Positions 24,796-33,103 of a stretch of 64,000 nucleotides of DNA are shown piece after piece. Position 1 is the first letter of the stretch; every line of letters starts with the position of its first letter. The notes under the pieces are model-generated. The model did no database searches and was not told the origin of the DNA. It saw only the letters and a program-made list of their open reading frames with translations. The stretch spans positions 62,001 to 126,000 of the forward strand of contig FNAW01000004.1 of assembly GCA_900102115.1 (NCBI GenBank). The letters are read 5' to 3'. This DNA is from Blastococcus fimeti. Its GTDB lineage: Bacteria; Actinomycetota; Actinomycetes; Mycobacteriales; Geodermatophilaceae. Made by a program: the position numbers and the translations under genes.

Positions 24796-25575
24796 CTACT
24801 CGCCGAAGCGGCGGTGCCGGGCCGAGTAGTCGCGCAGCGCCCGGAGGAAGTCCACCCTGCGGAAGTCGGGCCAGTAGACGTCGGTGAAGTGGAACTCGGC
24901 GTTCGCCGTCTGCCAGAGCAGGAACCCGGACATCCGCTGCTCCCCGCTGGTCCGGATCACCAGGTCGCAGTCGGGCTGCCCGCGGGTGTAGAGGTGCTCG
25001 GCGATGTGCTCGACCTCGAGCACCTCCACCAGGTCGTCCAGCGCGGTGCCGCGGGCCGCGTGCTCGGCCAGCAGCGAGCGGACGGCGTCGGCGATCTCCC
25101 GGCGCCCGCCGTAGCCGACGGCCAGGTTGACCGTCGCGCCCGGCCGGTCGCGGGTGTCCTCCTCGGCCTGCTTGAGCACGGCCACGGTCTCCGGCGGGAG
25201 CACCTCGGACGCGCCCATGGAGTTGACCTTCCACCGGCGGCCCGGGCCGGACAGGTCGACGGCGACGTCCTCGATGATCCGCAGCAGCGCGCTGAGCTCG
25301 GGCTCGGGACGGCGCAGGTTGTCGGTGGACAGCATGAAGAGGGTGACCACCTGCACGCCGGCGTCGTCGCACCAGCCGAGCAGGTCGACGATCTTGCTGG
25401 CTCCGCGCCGGTGGCCGTGGGCGACGTCCTCCAGCCCGATCGAGCGGGCCCAGCGCCGGTTGCCGTCCATGATCACCCCGACGTGGCGGGGGACGTCGGC
25501 ACCGATCAGCGCGCGGGCCAGGCGGCGCTCGTAGACGTGGGTCAGCGCGTCCCGGATCGTCCGCCGCACGCCCAC
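24796..25575 (-). CDS. uppS: Isoprenyl transferase (cis-prenyl diphosphate synthase)
   Basis: A 259-residue UppS/Rv1086-type enzyme that condenses isopentenyl diphosphate with an allylic primer for polyprenyl-phosphate cell wall carriers. Visible motifs: HVGVIMDGNRRWAR (catalytic Asp, start of fold), GHRRGASKI, LFMLSTDNLRRP, VNLAVGYGGRREI, and the C-terminal DLVIRTSGEQRMSGFLLWQ and EFHFTDVYWPDF. Chain length (short-chain Z-farnesyl versus decaprenyl) cannot be fixed by eye; synteny with trhA and mca as in mycobacteria favours the Rv1086 type. GTG start, no strong ribosome binding site. Confidence 0.93.
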   Translation of the reverse strand: MGVRRTIRDALTHVYERRLARALIGADVPRHVGVIMDGNRRWARSIGLEDVAHGHRRGASKIVDLLGWCDDAGVQVVTLFMLSTDNLRRPEPELSALLRIIEDVAVDLSGPGRRWKVNSMGASEVLPPETVAVLKQAEEDTRDRPGATVNLAVGYGGRREIADAVRSLLAEHAARGTALDDLVEVLEVEHIAEHLYTRGQPDCDLVIRTSGEQRMSGFLLWQTANAEFHFTDVYWPDFRRVDFLRALRDYSARHRRFGE

Positions 25576-25677
25576 GAACGCCCACCCTAGGCCTCGCAGC
25601 CGTGCCGGGTGGGAGACGGCACGGCGGAGCTGGCAGCAAGCTCACAGTCCGTGCGGATGCCGCCGGACCTACCGCTC

Positions 25678-25692
25678 CGTAACCTCGGCCCA
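25678..25692 (+). promoter_or_regulatory. Candidate -10 box of trhA (near-leaderless)
   Basis: TAACCT at 25680-25685 fits the actinobacterial TANNNT -10 and ends 6 nt before the trhA ATG, with no ribosome binding site between, so the message would begin at or next to the start codon. No clear -35 is visible. Confidence 0.35.
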
Positions 25693-26507
25693 TGAGCACT
25701 GCGCCCCCCTCCGACCGCGAGCCCGTCCGGGTGGAGGTCGACAGCGCGGAGATCGAGGCACCGCGCCAACAGGCGCTCGCCGCCGTCCTGGAGGAGGGCG
25801 AGCAGGTCGACCGGTCCTGGACCGCTGAGGACTTCGCCGACAAGGACTGGACCCACCCCGACACCCGGCCGCGCATGCGCGGCTGGCTGCACCTGTTCTC
25901 GTTCTTCGGCGCGATCCTCTCCAGCGCCGTGCTGATCCCGCTGGCGTTCGCGGAGAGCGCCCGGGCAGGCCTCGCGGTCTCGGTCTACTGCCTGACGATC
26001 TGCGGGCTGTTCGGCATCAGCGCCCTGTACCACCGGCGCCGCTGGTCACCGCGCGGCTGGCGGATCATGAAGCGCCTCGACCACTCGATGATCTTCCTGT
26101 TCATCGCCGGCACGTACACGCCCTTCGCGCTGCTCGCCGTCGACCGGATCACCGGGTTCTGGGTGCTGGCCGTGGTCTGGGCCGGTGCGTTCGCCGGGGT
26201 GACGCTGAAGATGACCTGGCCGACCGCGCCCCGCTGGGTGGGGGTGCCGCTGTACCTCGCGCTGGGCTGGGTGGCGGTCTTCGTGCTGACCGACATCCTG
26301 CACTTCGCCGGCGTCGCCTCGCTGGTGCTGCTGGCGGTCGGCGGCGTGCTCTACACCCTCGGCGGGATCGCCTACGGCATCAAGAAGCCCAACCCCTGGC
26401 CGGGCACGTTCGGCTACCACGAGGTCTTCCACGCCATGACCGTCGTGGCCGCCATCTGCCACTACATCGCCGTCTACTTCGCGATGTACAACTCGCCCCT
26501 CACCTGA
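25692..26507 (+). CDS. trhA: PAQR-family membrane homeostasis protein TrhA (hemolysin III-like)
   Basis: A 271-residue seven-helix membrane protein. Family marks: ISALYHRRRWSPRGWRIMKR, LDHSMIFLFIAGTYTPFAL, and the last-helix motif HEVFHAMTVVAAICHY, which supply the conserved Asp/His metal ligands. TrhA/hemolysin III proteins adjust membrane energetics and lipid composition; true hemolysis is not implied. The first 60 residues are an acidic cytoplasmic extension. Divergent from uppS, as in mycobacterial Rv1085c-Rv1086. Confidence 0.93.
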   Translation: MSTAPPSDREPVRVEVDSAEIEAPRQQALAAVLEEGEQVDRSWTAEDFADKDWTHPDTRPRMRGWLHLFSFFGAILSSAVLIPLAFAESARAGLAVSVYCLTICGLFGISALYHRRRWSPRGWRIMKRLDHSMIFLFIAGTYTPFALLAVDRITGFWVLAVVWAGAFAGVTLKMTWPTAPRWVGVPLYLALGWVAVFVLTDILHFAGVASLVLLAVGGVLYTLGGIAYGIKKPNPWPGTFGYHEVFHAMTVVAAICHYIAVYFAMYNSPLT

Positions 26508-26517
26508 GCTCCGCCCC

Positions 26518-27525
26518 TCAGGGGACGGGCTCCACCGGGGGCGCCGGGAGGACCTCGGCCGGCGGCACCGGCTCGCCGGGGACGGCGGACGGCGCGGGCT
26601 CCGGGTCCGGTGCGCTGTCCGGCTCGACCCAGACCTCGCGGCCGAACTCGTCCCAGGTCAGCACCCGCTGCTGCTGCGGGAAGGCGTTCGCCGGCGCCGG
26701 CGGCTCGACGTCCAGGCGCCGCACCTCGCCGCCGTCGGCGGTGTACGGCGCCAGGTTGTCGATCGGCCGCCCGTCCTGGTCGTAGAGCAGCACCCCCTCC
26801 AGCGGTTCCCCGGTGGAGGAGTACGGGTGGATGTTGGTGATCGGCGTCCCGTCCTCGTGCGCCAGGTCCGTGGACGACGGCATCCCGGTGTCCCAGGCCA
26901 TCGCCGGCTCCGGCGAACCCCCGGCACCGAACACCGCGACCAGCGCGAGCAGCGCCAGCGCGGCGTTCGCGGCGACGGCGAGACGCCGGTGGGCGAGGCC
27001 CGGATCGCGCCGCACGCGCAGGCCGCGCCGCACCGACCAGGTGACCGCCGCGGCCGTCAGCACGAGCCCGATCACGGGGCCCACCCCGAAGGTCGGCACC
27101 GGGAAGGAGTCGCTCCCGGCCAGCAGGGCGTCCGCCGCGACCAGCGCGGCCCACGCCCGCAGCACCCACCAGGCCGGTCGGAGCTCGGGCAGGAAGTCGC
27201 GCACCGCGGCGTACGCCGGGGAGGCCTGCAGGCGGTCGATGCCCGCACCGAGCTCCGCACGCCAGCCCGGCACGGGGCGGTCGACCGGGACGTCGGGCTC
27301 GGCCAGGCCGGCGGCGCGGCGGAGCTCCTCGGCGTACTCGGCCGGCGGGCCCAGGCGGACGGTCAGCGGCTCCCCGCCCTCGGCGGCGACCTCGACCAGG
27401 TGCTCCTCGAGGTCGTCGAGCAGCTCGGCCAGCTGCGCGGTCGGGACGTCGGCCAGCGCGGCGCGCACCTGGCGGGCGTAGGCCCGCACCTCGACGTCGG
27501 GCTCGGCCTGCTGGGCAGCGGTCAT
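26518..27525 (-). CDS. HAAS-domain membrane protein paired with PadR regulator
   Basis: 335 residues. The N-terminal 75 residues form a HAAS (HAAS/DUF1700-type) domain: VRAYARQVRAALADVPTAQL, ELLDDLEEHLVEVAAEGG, RLGPPAEYAEELRRAAGL. Three or four membrane segments follow (about 120-240), then an extracytoplasmic Pro/Asp-rich domain with repeated DQDGRPIDNL-like stretches. HAAS domains occur in anti-sigma factors and in proteins encoded with PadR regulators. The ATG overlaps the padR stop (ATGA), so it is part of a regulator-effector pair. Specific function unknown. Confidence 0.82.
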   Translation of the reverse strand: MTAAQQAEPDVEVRAYARQVRAALADVPTAQLAELLDDLEEHLVEVAAEGGEPLTVRLGPPAEYAEELRRAAGLAEPDVPVDRPVPGWRAELGAGIDRLQASPAYAAVRDFLPELRPAWWVLRAWAALVAADALLAGSDSFPVPTFGVGPVIGLVLTAAAVTWSVRRGLRVRRDPGLAHRRLAVAANAALALLALVAVFGAGGSPEPAMAWDTGMPSSTDLAHEDGTPITNIHPYSSTGEPLEGVLLYDQDGRPIDNLAPYTADGGEVRRLDVEPPAPANAFPQQQRVLTWDEFGREVWVEPDSAPDPEPAPSAVPGEPVPPAEVLPAPPVEPVP

Positions 27526-27857
27526 GCCGCCACCTCCTTCCGCGCGGCCAGGAGGGCCGCCATCGTGTCGGCGAACCCGGACCAGGTCTTGGCCGAGCCC
27601 TCGAGCTCGGCCCGACCGGACGCGTTCAGCCCGTAGTACTTGCGGTGCGGCCCCTCGACGGAGGGGACGACGTAGGACGTGAGGTGCCCGGCGGCGAACA
27701 GCCGGCGCAGCGTGCCGTAGACGGAGGCGTCCGCGACGTCGTCGAGCCCCGCGGCGCGCAGCCGCCGGACCACGTCGTAGCCGTAGCCGTCCTCCTCGTC
27801 GAGGACGGCCAGGACGGCGAGGTCGAGCACCCCTTTGAGCAGTTGCGTGGTGTCCAC
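27522..27857 (-). CDS. PadR-family transcriptional regulator
   Basis: A 111-residue winged-helix repressor: LLKGVLDLAVLAVLDEEDGY, GYDVVRRLRAAGLDDVADAS, VYGTLRRLFAAGHLTSYVV, EGPHRKYYGLNASGRAEL. The GTG at 27857 has GGAGG 5 nt upstream and gives the usual short leader (VDTTQLL); the longer frame runs through the promoter region. An inverted repeat just upstream is a likely operator, so autoregulation of this padR-HAAS operon is probable. Confidence 0.92.
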   Translation of the reverse strand: MDTTQLLKGVLDLAVLAVLDEEDGYGYDVVRRLRAAGLDDVADASVYGTLRRLFAAGHLTSYVVPSVEGPHRKYYGLNASGRAELEGSAKTWSGFADTMAALLAARKEVAA

Positions 27858-27886
27858 GTGCACCTCCGGTTCGGTGGGACGCACGG

Positions 27887-27905
27887 TACTGCTCACTGCG
27901 CAGTA
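27887..27905. promoter_or_regulatory. Inverted repeat, likely PadR operator
   Basis: TACTG-N9-CAGTA at 27887-27905 encloses the perfect palindrome ACTGCGCAGT (27895-27904). It lies 30-48 nt upstream of the padR start, where a repressor would block the promoter. PadR operators are often such partial dyads; assignment is inference. Confidence 0.5.
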
Positions 27906-27945
27906 GTGCACGCAGGGGGGCACCGGCGGGCGCGGCGGAGCCGGC

Positions 27946-29193
27946 TCAGCTGAAGGGCGGGCGGTCGTCCAGCCGCACCGAGAGCCGCCCCGCGGTGCGC
28001 CACAGCCGGGCGGTGAGGTCGCGGTCGGACTCGGTCACCAGGTTCCCCATGACCCGCAGGGCCACCGTCATCAGCGGACGCGAGCGCATGCCCACCGGCC
28101 CGGCCGCGGGCAGGAAGCGCGGGAGGGTGAGCAGCCCGGCCAGCCGCCGCGCGATGGAGAAGGCCTCGCCGTAGTGCCGGCGGAGGATCGCGGGCCACGC
28201 CGTCGACCAGTCGGGCTCGTCCAGCAGCCCGGCGATGGTCCGACCGGTCTCCAGCCCGTAGTCGATGCCCTCGCCGTTCAGCGGGTTCACGCAGCCGGCC
28301 GCGTCCCCGATCAGCGCCCAGTTCCGCCCGGCCACCCCGGAGACCGCGCCGCCCATGGGCAGCAGCGCGGACGCCGGCAACCGGACCCCGCCCTCGATCC
28401 CCCACTCGGCCCGGCGGGCGTCGGTGTAGTTCTCCAGCAGGGGCTTGAGCTGCACGCCGGCCGGGCGCCGGGCGGTGGCCAGCGTGCCGACGCCGATGTT
28501 GACCTCACCTGCCTCGGCCCCCAGGGGGAAGATCCAGCCGTAGCCGGAGAGCAGCTCTCCGTCGACGCCGCGGAGCTCGAGGTGGGAGGAGATCCACTCG
28601 TCGTCGCTGCGGCTCGAGCGCACGTAGCCGCGGGCGGCCACCCCGTAGGCGGTGTCGCGGTGCCACTCCCGCCCCAGCACGCGGCCCAGCGGTGAGCGCA
28701 CCCCGTCGGCGACGACGAGCCGCCGGCAGGCCACGGTCGAGCGGGTGCCGTCGGTGTGCTCGAACACCACCCCGCGGACCCGGTCGCCGTCCCGCTCGAC
28801 GTCGACCGCCCGGGCGCCGTCCGCGGGGGTGACCCCGGCGTCCAGGGCCACCTGCCGGATCCGCGCGTCGAGCTCGGTGCGCGGCACCGCGCTGCCGTGG
28901 TCGGGGAGCTCCCCGCCGGGCCAGGGCAGCTGCCACTCCCGCCCGAAACCGGCGGCCCGCAGCCCCCGGTTCCGGGCCTTGCCGCGCGCCCAGTCGCCGA
29001 GGCCGAGCAGGTCGAGCTCGGCGATGGCGCGGGGCGTCAGGCCGTCGCCGCAGGTCTTGTCCCGGGGGAAGACGGCGGCGTCGGCGAGGACGACGTCCCG
29101 CCCGGAGCGTGCGGCCCAGGCCGCGGCGGCGGAGCCGGCGGGACCCGCCCCCACCACGAGGACATCGGTCGCGGCGGGGACGGTGTCGGGCAC
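27946..29193 (-). CDS. Geranylgeranyl reductase-family FAD-dependent oxidoreductase
   Basis: A 415-residue flavoprotein of the GGR family, whose members reduce double bonds of isoprenoid chains (menaquinone or polyprenyl lipids). The FAD-binding VLVVGAGPAGSAAAAWAAR opens the protein, DKTCGDGLTPRAI follows, and the second FAD motif reads WALIGDAAGCVNPLNGEGID. The rest matches the family in length. GTG 29193 is chosen, directly before the Rossmann strand. The likely partner substrate, the menaquinone side chain, is an inference from actinobacterial relatives. Confidence 0.88.
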   Translation of the reverse strand: MPDTVPAATDVLVVGAGPAGSAAAAWAARSGRDVVLADAAVFPRDKTCGDGLTPRAIAELDLLGLGDWARGKARNRGLRAAGFGREWQLPWPGGELPDHGSAVPRTELDARIRQVALDAGVTPADGARAVDVERDGDRVRGVVFEHTDGTRSTVACRRLVVADGVRSPLGRVLGREWHRDTAYGVAARGYVRSSRSDDEWISSHLELRGVDGELLSGYGWIFPLGAEAGEVNIGVGTLATARRPAGVQLKPLLENYTDARRAEWGIEGGVRLPASALLPMGGAVSGVAGRNWALIGDAAGCVNPLNGEGIDYGLETGRTIAGLLDEPDWSTAWPAILRRHYGEAFSIARRLAGLLTLPRFLPAAGPVGMRSRPLMTVALRVMGNLVTESDRDLTARLWRTAGRLSVRLDDRPPFS

Positions 29194-29216
29194 GACGCCC
29201 AGTGTCCCTGGTCGGC

Positions 29217-29813
29217 TCAGTCGGCCTGCGGCCCCCGCGCGCGGACCTCTTCCACCGACGCCATGGCCGCGCGCAGCTCGGCCAGCCACTCGTCGGCGTT
29301 GCGGCCCACCAGCCGCACCGCCCAGACGAGCGCCTCCGACCGGGAGCGGGCGACCCCGGCATCCACGAGGGTGTCCAGGACGAGCCGCTCCGGCTGGCGC
29401 AGCCGGGTCATGACCGGCATCGACAAGGTGGTGAACAGCTCCCGGCTCGCGCCGCAGGCGGCACCCCACGCCACCGAGCGGCCGTAGCGCTCCTGGGCGG
29501 CGTCCGCGATCGCCATCCGCTCGCGGCGGGTGTCCTCGCGGAAGCGCGCGATCCGCCCGGCCTGCGCCGCGGCGGCGTCCCCCTCCCCCGCAGAGGGTTC
29601 GGGCAGCGTGCCGACCACGGTGATCTCGTCGCGGTCGACGGTGATCTCGACCGGCCCGGTGAACCAGCCGTCCGGGAGCCGGCCGGCGAACCAGCCGGCC
29701 ACCTCCGCGCGCTCGACCGGCGGAGCGTCCTGGCTCCGGCTGCCGGACCCGCGACCTCGCCCGCGGCGGAACGGGGACCCGAAGTCGGCTTCGGCGAAAC
29801 GGTGTGCGTGCAT
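29217..29813 (-). CDS. Hypothetical protein with C-terminal RHH-like helix pair
   Basis: 198 residues, no membrane segment. The N-terminal 30 residues are Arg/Gly/Ser-rich; a beta-rich middle (WFTGPVEITVDRDEITVVGT) contains an acidic and Ala-rich loop; the C-terminal part has RLVLDTLVDAGVARSRSEAL followed by AVRLVGRNADEWLAELRAAM, a spacing reminiscent of ribbon-helix-helix proteins. The ATG is preceded by GGGAGG at 6 nt. No family is recognised with certainty. An AT-rich patch with two GATTAC copies lies at 29835-29852, where its promoter should be. Confidence 0.65.
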   Translation of the reverse strand: MHAHRFAEADFGSPFRRGRGRGSGSRSQDAPPVERAEVAGWFAGRLPDGWFTGPVEITVDRDEITVVGTLPEPSAGEGDAAAAQAGRIARFREDTRRERMAIADAAQERYGRSVAWGAACGASRELFTTLSMPVMTRLRQPERLVLDTLVDAGVARSRSEALVWAVRLVGRNADEWLAELRAAMASVEEVRARGPQAD

Positions 29814-30065
29814 GGCGACCTCCCACGGCAGCGGTTGATTACGCGATTACAAGCTTAGGCCGTAGTCGCGTCGACGGAGCCTCGCCAGCTACGCCCTGAG
29901 CGGACGGTTCCCGCCCGGCTGCGGCGCGCTGCGACCGGCGAGAAGTGCTAGCTGCAGCGGCGCGGCGACCGGTCGGAGCGGTCGAGATCTGTCGGACGAC
30001 ACGCCGGAAATTCGACAATCCTTGCTATGCGCTGCCCCTGGTGGTATGGGGCGTGTCGGCGGGAT

Positions 30066-30095
30066 CCTCCTGGTGGCCACACACCCACCAGGAGG
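30066..30095 (+). promoter_or_regulatory. Perfect 11-bp hairpin enclosing the ribosome binding site of the AMIN-like gene
   Basis: 30066-30076 is the exact reverse complement of 30085-30095 with an 8-nt CCACACAC loop. The right arm contains the full AGGAGG Shine-Dalgarno (30090-30095), 6 nt before the ATG at 30102. Folding would hide the ribosome binding site, so translation may be conditional. Confidence 0.7.
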
Positions 30096-30101
30096 CCTGC
30101 C

Positions 30102-30665
30102 ATGACTCGTCAGCGGATCCGCCGGACCCTTCTCACCCTGACGGCGGTCGTCGCCACCGCCGTCCTCGCCACTCCCGCCGAGGCCGCGCCGTACTGCGGG
30201 ATCACGTGGGGATCGCAACCGGAGGTGGGGGCGGGCGCCGCACCGGCCGGCGCCGCCCTCCAGGACGTCCGCGCCGGGCGGCACGCGTGCTTCGATCGAC
30301 TGGTGGTCCAGGTGGGCCACGCCCGCGGGTTCAGCGGCTACGACGTGCGCTACGTGCCCGCGGTCTCCGAGGACGGCAGTGGCCGGCCCGTTCCCCTCCG
30401 GGGCGGGGCCGCGATGCAGGTGATCGTCCGGACCGCCGATCACGACGAGGCCGGCCGCGCGACCTACACGCCGCGGAGCACCGTCGACGTCGTCTCCGTG
30501 CGGGGTTTCACGACCCTTCGCCAGGTGGCCTGGGCGGGCGCCTTCGAAGGTCAGGCGACGCTCGGCGTCGGCACCCGCGCCCGGTTGCCGTTCCGGGTGT
30601 TCACGCTGGCCGGTCCGGGCAGCGCGGACGCGCGCGTCGTCATCGACGTCGCGCACCGCTGGTAG
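30102..30665 (+). CDS. Secreted AMIN-like domain protein
   Basis: 187 residues with a Sec signal peptide (basic start, LLTLTAVVATAVLATPAEA, cleavage near residue 28) and one domain of the actinobacterial AMIN-like type: CGITWGSQPEVGAG, VRAGRHACFDRLVVQVGHA, GFSGYDVRYVP, and the terminal RVFTLAGPGSADARVVIDVA. Related domains bind cell wall in amidases, but this protein has no enzymatic domain. Two Cys residues could form a disulfide. Start ATG 30102 has an ideal AGGAGG inside a hairpin; the upstream in-frame ATG at 30027 lacks one. Confidence 0.8.
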   Translation: MTRQRIRRTLLTLTAVVATAVLATPAEAAPYCGITWGSQPEVGAGAAPAGAALQDVRAGRHACFDRLVVQVGHARGFSGYDVRYVPAVSEDGSGRPVPLRGGAAMQVIVRTADHDEAGRATYTPRSTVDVVSVRGFTTLRQVAWAGAFEGQATLGVGTRARLPFRVFTLAGPGSADARVVIDVAHRW

Positions 30666-30693
30666 TCGCTCCTCCAGCGGCGGCCGGCCGGAG

Positions 30694-31023
30694 TCAGGCC
30701 TGCGGGCGCTCCGGTCGGCCGTCGCCGTCCCGCGGCGGCTCGATCGCCAGGGGTGCCCGGCGCAGGGTGTCGAGCAGTTCCTGGCCCGGCTCGGACCGGG
30801 CATCCAGCCCCGAGAGGTCGTCGGGGACGACGACCTCGGGCTCCTGGTCGTCCGGGTCGAAGCTGCGCGGCAGCTTCTTGAGGTGCCCGGACATGGACTT
30901 CACCAGCAGCGCCGTGGCGATGAGCAGGACCACGATCAGCAGCAGGCCGAGCGGACCTGCCTTGCCGATGTCCTCGGGCAGCTGCTGGTCGGCGGCCAGG
31001 ATGGTCTGGACGGCAGTGCTCAT
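30694..31023 (-). CDS. Small membrane protein cotranslated with mca
   Basis: 109 residues: short extracytoplasmic start, one membrane helix (GPLGLLLIVVLLIATALLVK), then a cytoplasmic tail rich in Asp/Glu/Pro (DPDDQEPEVVVPDDLSGL). The ATG overlaps the mca stop (ATGA). A similar small membrane protein beside mca is common in actinobacteria; no function is known. Confidence 0.75.
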   Translation of the reverse strand: MSTAVQTILAADQQLPEDIGKAGPLGLLLIVVLLIATALLVKSMSGHLKKLPRSFDPDDQEPEVVVPDDLSGLDARSEPGQELLDTLRRAPLAIEPPRDGDGRPERPQA

Positions 31024-31907
31024 CGGACTCCCACCTCGCTGCGCAGGCCGGCGAACAGATCGTCCTCGGGCACGGGGGCGTCGACCAGGGTGCGGGCGAG
31101 CTCGTAGTCCTCGGTGGGCCAGATCTGCTGCTGGGTCTCGATCGGGCAGGCGAACCAGCGGCCGAGCGGATCGATCTGGGTGGCGTGCGCGATGAGCGCG
31201 GCGTCACGGACGGCGAAGTACTCCCCGCAGGGCACCCGCGTGGTCACCCGGTGGGACATGTCCCGGGCGGGATCCCAGTTCTCCAGCCACTCCGTGTAGG
31301 GCGACTCGGCACCGGTGGCCAGGATCGCCTCGTGCAGGGCCTTCGTCCGGGGCAGCGTGAAGCTCATGTGGTAGTAGAGCTTGCTCGGCTGCCACGGTTC
31401 GCCGAGCTCCGGGTACCGGTCGGGATCGCCGGCGGCGTCGAAGGCGTACATCGAGATCTCGTGGGTCTTGATGTGGTCGGGGTGCGGATAGCCGCCGCGC
31501 TCGTCGTACGTGGTGACGACGTGCGGCCGGAACCGGCGGATGAGCGCCACGAGCGGTGCGGCGGCCTCCTCGATCGGCACGAGCGCGAAGCACCCCTCGG
31601 GCAGCGGGGGCAGCGGGTCGCCCTCGGGCAGACCGGAGTCGACGAAGCCGAGGAACTCCTGCTCGACGCCGAGGATGTCGCGGGCCTTCGCCATCTCCTC
31701 GGCGCGGATCTGGGGCAGACGCTCCCAGACCTCGGGCCGGTCCATGGCGGGGTTGAGCACGGAGCCGCGCTCGCCCCCGGTGCAGGTGGCCACCATGACG
31801 CGTACGCCTTCGGCGACGTACTTGGCCATGGTGGCGGCGCCCTTGCTCGACTCGTCGTCCGGATGGGCGTGCACGGCGAGCAGACGCAGCTGGTCGGGTC
31901 GGGTCAC
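31020..31907 (-). CDS. mca: Mycothiol S-conjugate amidase Mca
   Basis: Mca cleaves mycothiol-xenobiotic conjugates so that the mercapturic acid part can be exported; it is cytoplasmic and zinc-dependent. The 295-residue enzyme has the zinc motif AVHAHPDDES at the start, CTGGERGSVLN, YDERGGYPHPDHIKTHEI with the third ligand, and the C-terminal family block IAHATQIDPLGRWF. It is of Mca rather than MshB type by this block and by greA linkage as in mycobacteria. GTG 31907 gives VTRPDQLRLLAVHAHPDD, the usual start. Presence implies a mycothiol-making actinobacterium. Confidence 0.94.
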   Translation of the reverse strand: MTRPDQLRLLAVHAHPDDESSKGAATMAKYVAEGVRVMVATCTGGERGSVLNPAMDRPEVWERLPQIRAEEMAKARDILGVEQEFLGFVDSGLPEGDPLPPLPEGCFALVPIEEAAAPLVALIRRFRPHVVTTYDERGGYPHPDHIKTHEISMYAFDAAGDPDRYPELGEPWQPSKLYYHMSFTLPRTKALHEAILATGAESPYTEWLENWDPARDMSHRVTTRVPCGEYFAVRDAALIAHATQIDPLGRWFACPIETQQQIWPTEDYELARTLVDAPVPEDDLFAGLRSEVGVR

Positions 31908-32062
31908 CGGTGCATTGTCCCCCGTCCCGCCGGGCAGCCGGTGGGCCCTCCCGGCGGCCGCGCCGCATCGGTGCTGGTGGGCCCCCCGGACGGGCGAACT
32001 GTGCTCTCCGTCACGCATCGTCCGGTACCGTTCCGCACTCCGGGACCGGCCTCCCGGCTCCG

Positions 32063-32091
32063 TGCACCGCGCTCGGATGCGGTGTTAGCTT
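32063..32091 (+). promoter_or_regulatory. Candidate greA promoter
   Basis: TAGCTT at 32086-32091 fits the TANNNT -10; 17 nt upstream is TGCACC (32063-32068), a weak -35. The same TAGCTT hexamer lies before the thiolase gene (43958-43963). A hairpin (GGCCGTCCCC with GGGGGCGGCC, 32107-32129) forms in the leader. Confidence 0.35.
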
Positions 32092-32152
32092 GACCGTTCG
32101 ACCAGCGGCCGTCCCCGTTCGGGGGCGGCCTCCCGATTCTCAGGAGTCCGTC

Positions 32153-32656
32153 GTGTCCACCCCCACTGACGAGCAGGACCAGGGCGTCTGGCTGACCCAG
32201 GTCGCCTACGACCGGCTGAAGGCCGAGCTCGACCAGCTGGTGGCGAACCGTCCGGCCATGTCTGCCGAGATCAACGCGCGCCGCGAAGAGGGTGACCTCA
32301 AGGAGAACGGCGGCTACCACGCCGCCAAGGACGAGCAGGGCAAGCAGGAGGGCCGCATCCGGCAGCTCACCGACCTGCTGCGCAAGGCCCGCGTCGGCGA
32401 GCCGCCGACGACGGCGACCAACGCCGCGCTCGGCACCGTGATCACCATCCGGTTCGCCGGTGACGACGACACGGAGAAGTTCCTGCTCGGCTCGCGCGAG
32501 ATCGCCGGCACCACCGACCTCGACGTCTACTCCCCCGAGTCGGCGCTGGGTGCCGCGATCATGGGCGCCGCCCCGGGCGCGAACGTGACCTACCAGGCGC
32601 CCAACGGCCGCGACATCACCGTCGAGGTCGTCGGCGTCGAGCCCTTCGTCCCCTGA
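32153..32656 (+). CDS. greA: Transcription elongation factor GreA
   Basis: GreA rescues backtracked RNA polymerase by inserting its coiled coil into the secondary channel. The 167-residue protein has the antiparallel coiled coil (about 15-85) with the acidic tip REEGDLKENGGYHAAKDEQG and the FKBP-like C-domain (TVITIRFAGDDDTEKFLLGS, SPESALGAAIMGA). GTG start with AGGAG 6 nt upstream. Divergent from mca. Slightly longer than the 158-residue enterobacterial form. Confidence 0.95.
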   Translation: MSTPTDEQDQGVWLTQVAYDRLKAELDQLVANRPAMSAEINARREEGDLKENGGYHAAKDEQGKQEGRIRQLTDLLRKARVGEPPTTATNAALGTVITIRFAGDDDTEKFLLGSREIAGTTDLDVYSPESALGAAIMGAAPGANVTYQAPNGRDITVEVVGVEPFVP

Positions 32657-32664
32657 CCCGCACC

Positions 32665-32985
32665 GTGACCCGCTCCCGTCGGGCAGAGAACACCGGGTTC
32701 GCGTGCGTGCACTGCACGATCCCGGTGCCCGCCAACACCGACGGGCACTACCGCAACCACTGCCCGTACTGCCTGTGGTCGCTGCACGTCGACGACCTCC
32801 CCGGTGACCGGGCCAGCGAGTGCCGGCAGCCGATGGAGCCGATCGGGCTGGTGGAGAAGTCCGGCAAGGGATGGCAGGTGGTGCACCGCTGCACGGCGTG
32901 CGGTCACCGCCAGCCCAACCGGCTGGTGCGCGACGGCGATGCCCCGGACGACCTCGAAGTGGTGCTCTCGCTCCCCTGGTTGTAG
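32665..32985 (+). CDS. RNHCP domain-containing zinc protein
   Basis: 106 residues with the name-giving motif RNHCPYCLWSLHVDD and two more Cys pairs (FACVHC; HRCTACGH), giving likely zinc-ribbon folds. RNHCP proteins are small putative RNA- or nucleic-acid-associated proteins of unproven function. GTG start 8 nt after greA, so it is probably in the same message. Confidence 0.85.
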   Translation: MTRSRRAENTGFACVHCTIPVPANTDGHYRNHCPYCLWSLHVDDLPGDRASECRQPMEPIGLVEKSGKGWQVVHRCTACGHRQPNRLVRDGDAPDDLEVVLSLPWL

Positions 32986-33103
32986 GCGATGACATCGCGA
33001 TCCTCCGGATCGCACCGCGGCCAGGAGCCGTCTTCCCGCGGCGTGGAGCGCCTCCGTCGCGCCTGCGCGGACCCCTCCGGGGCCCACTCGGCACGACCAG
33101 ACC

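Noticed and set aside
29835..29852. GATTACGCGATTAC direct repeat as a defined operator
   Set aside because: Only two 6-bp copies in an AT-rich patch; could equally be a promoter -10 region, so it was mentioned in the neighbouring gene entry but not called.
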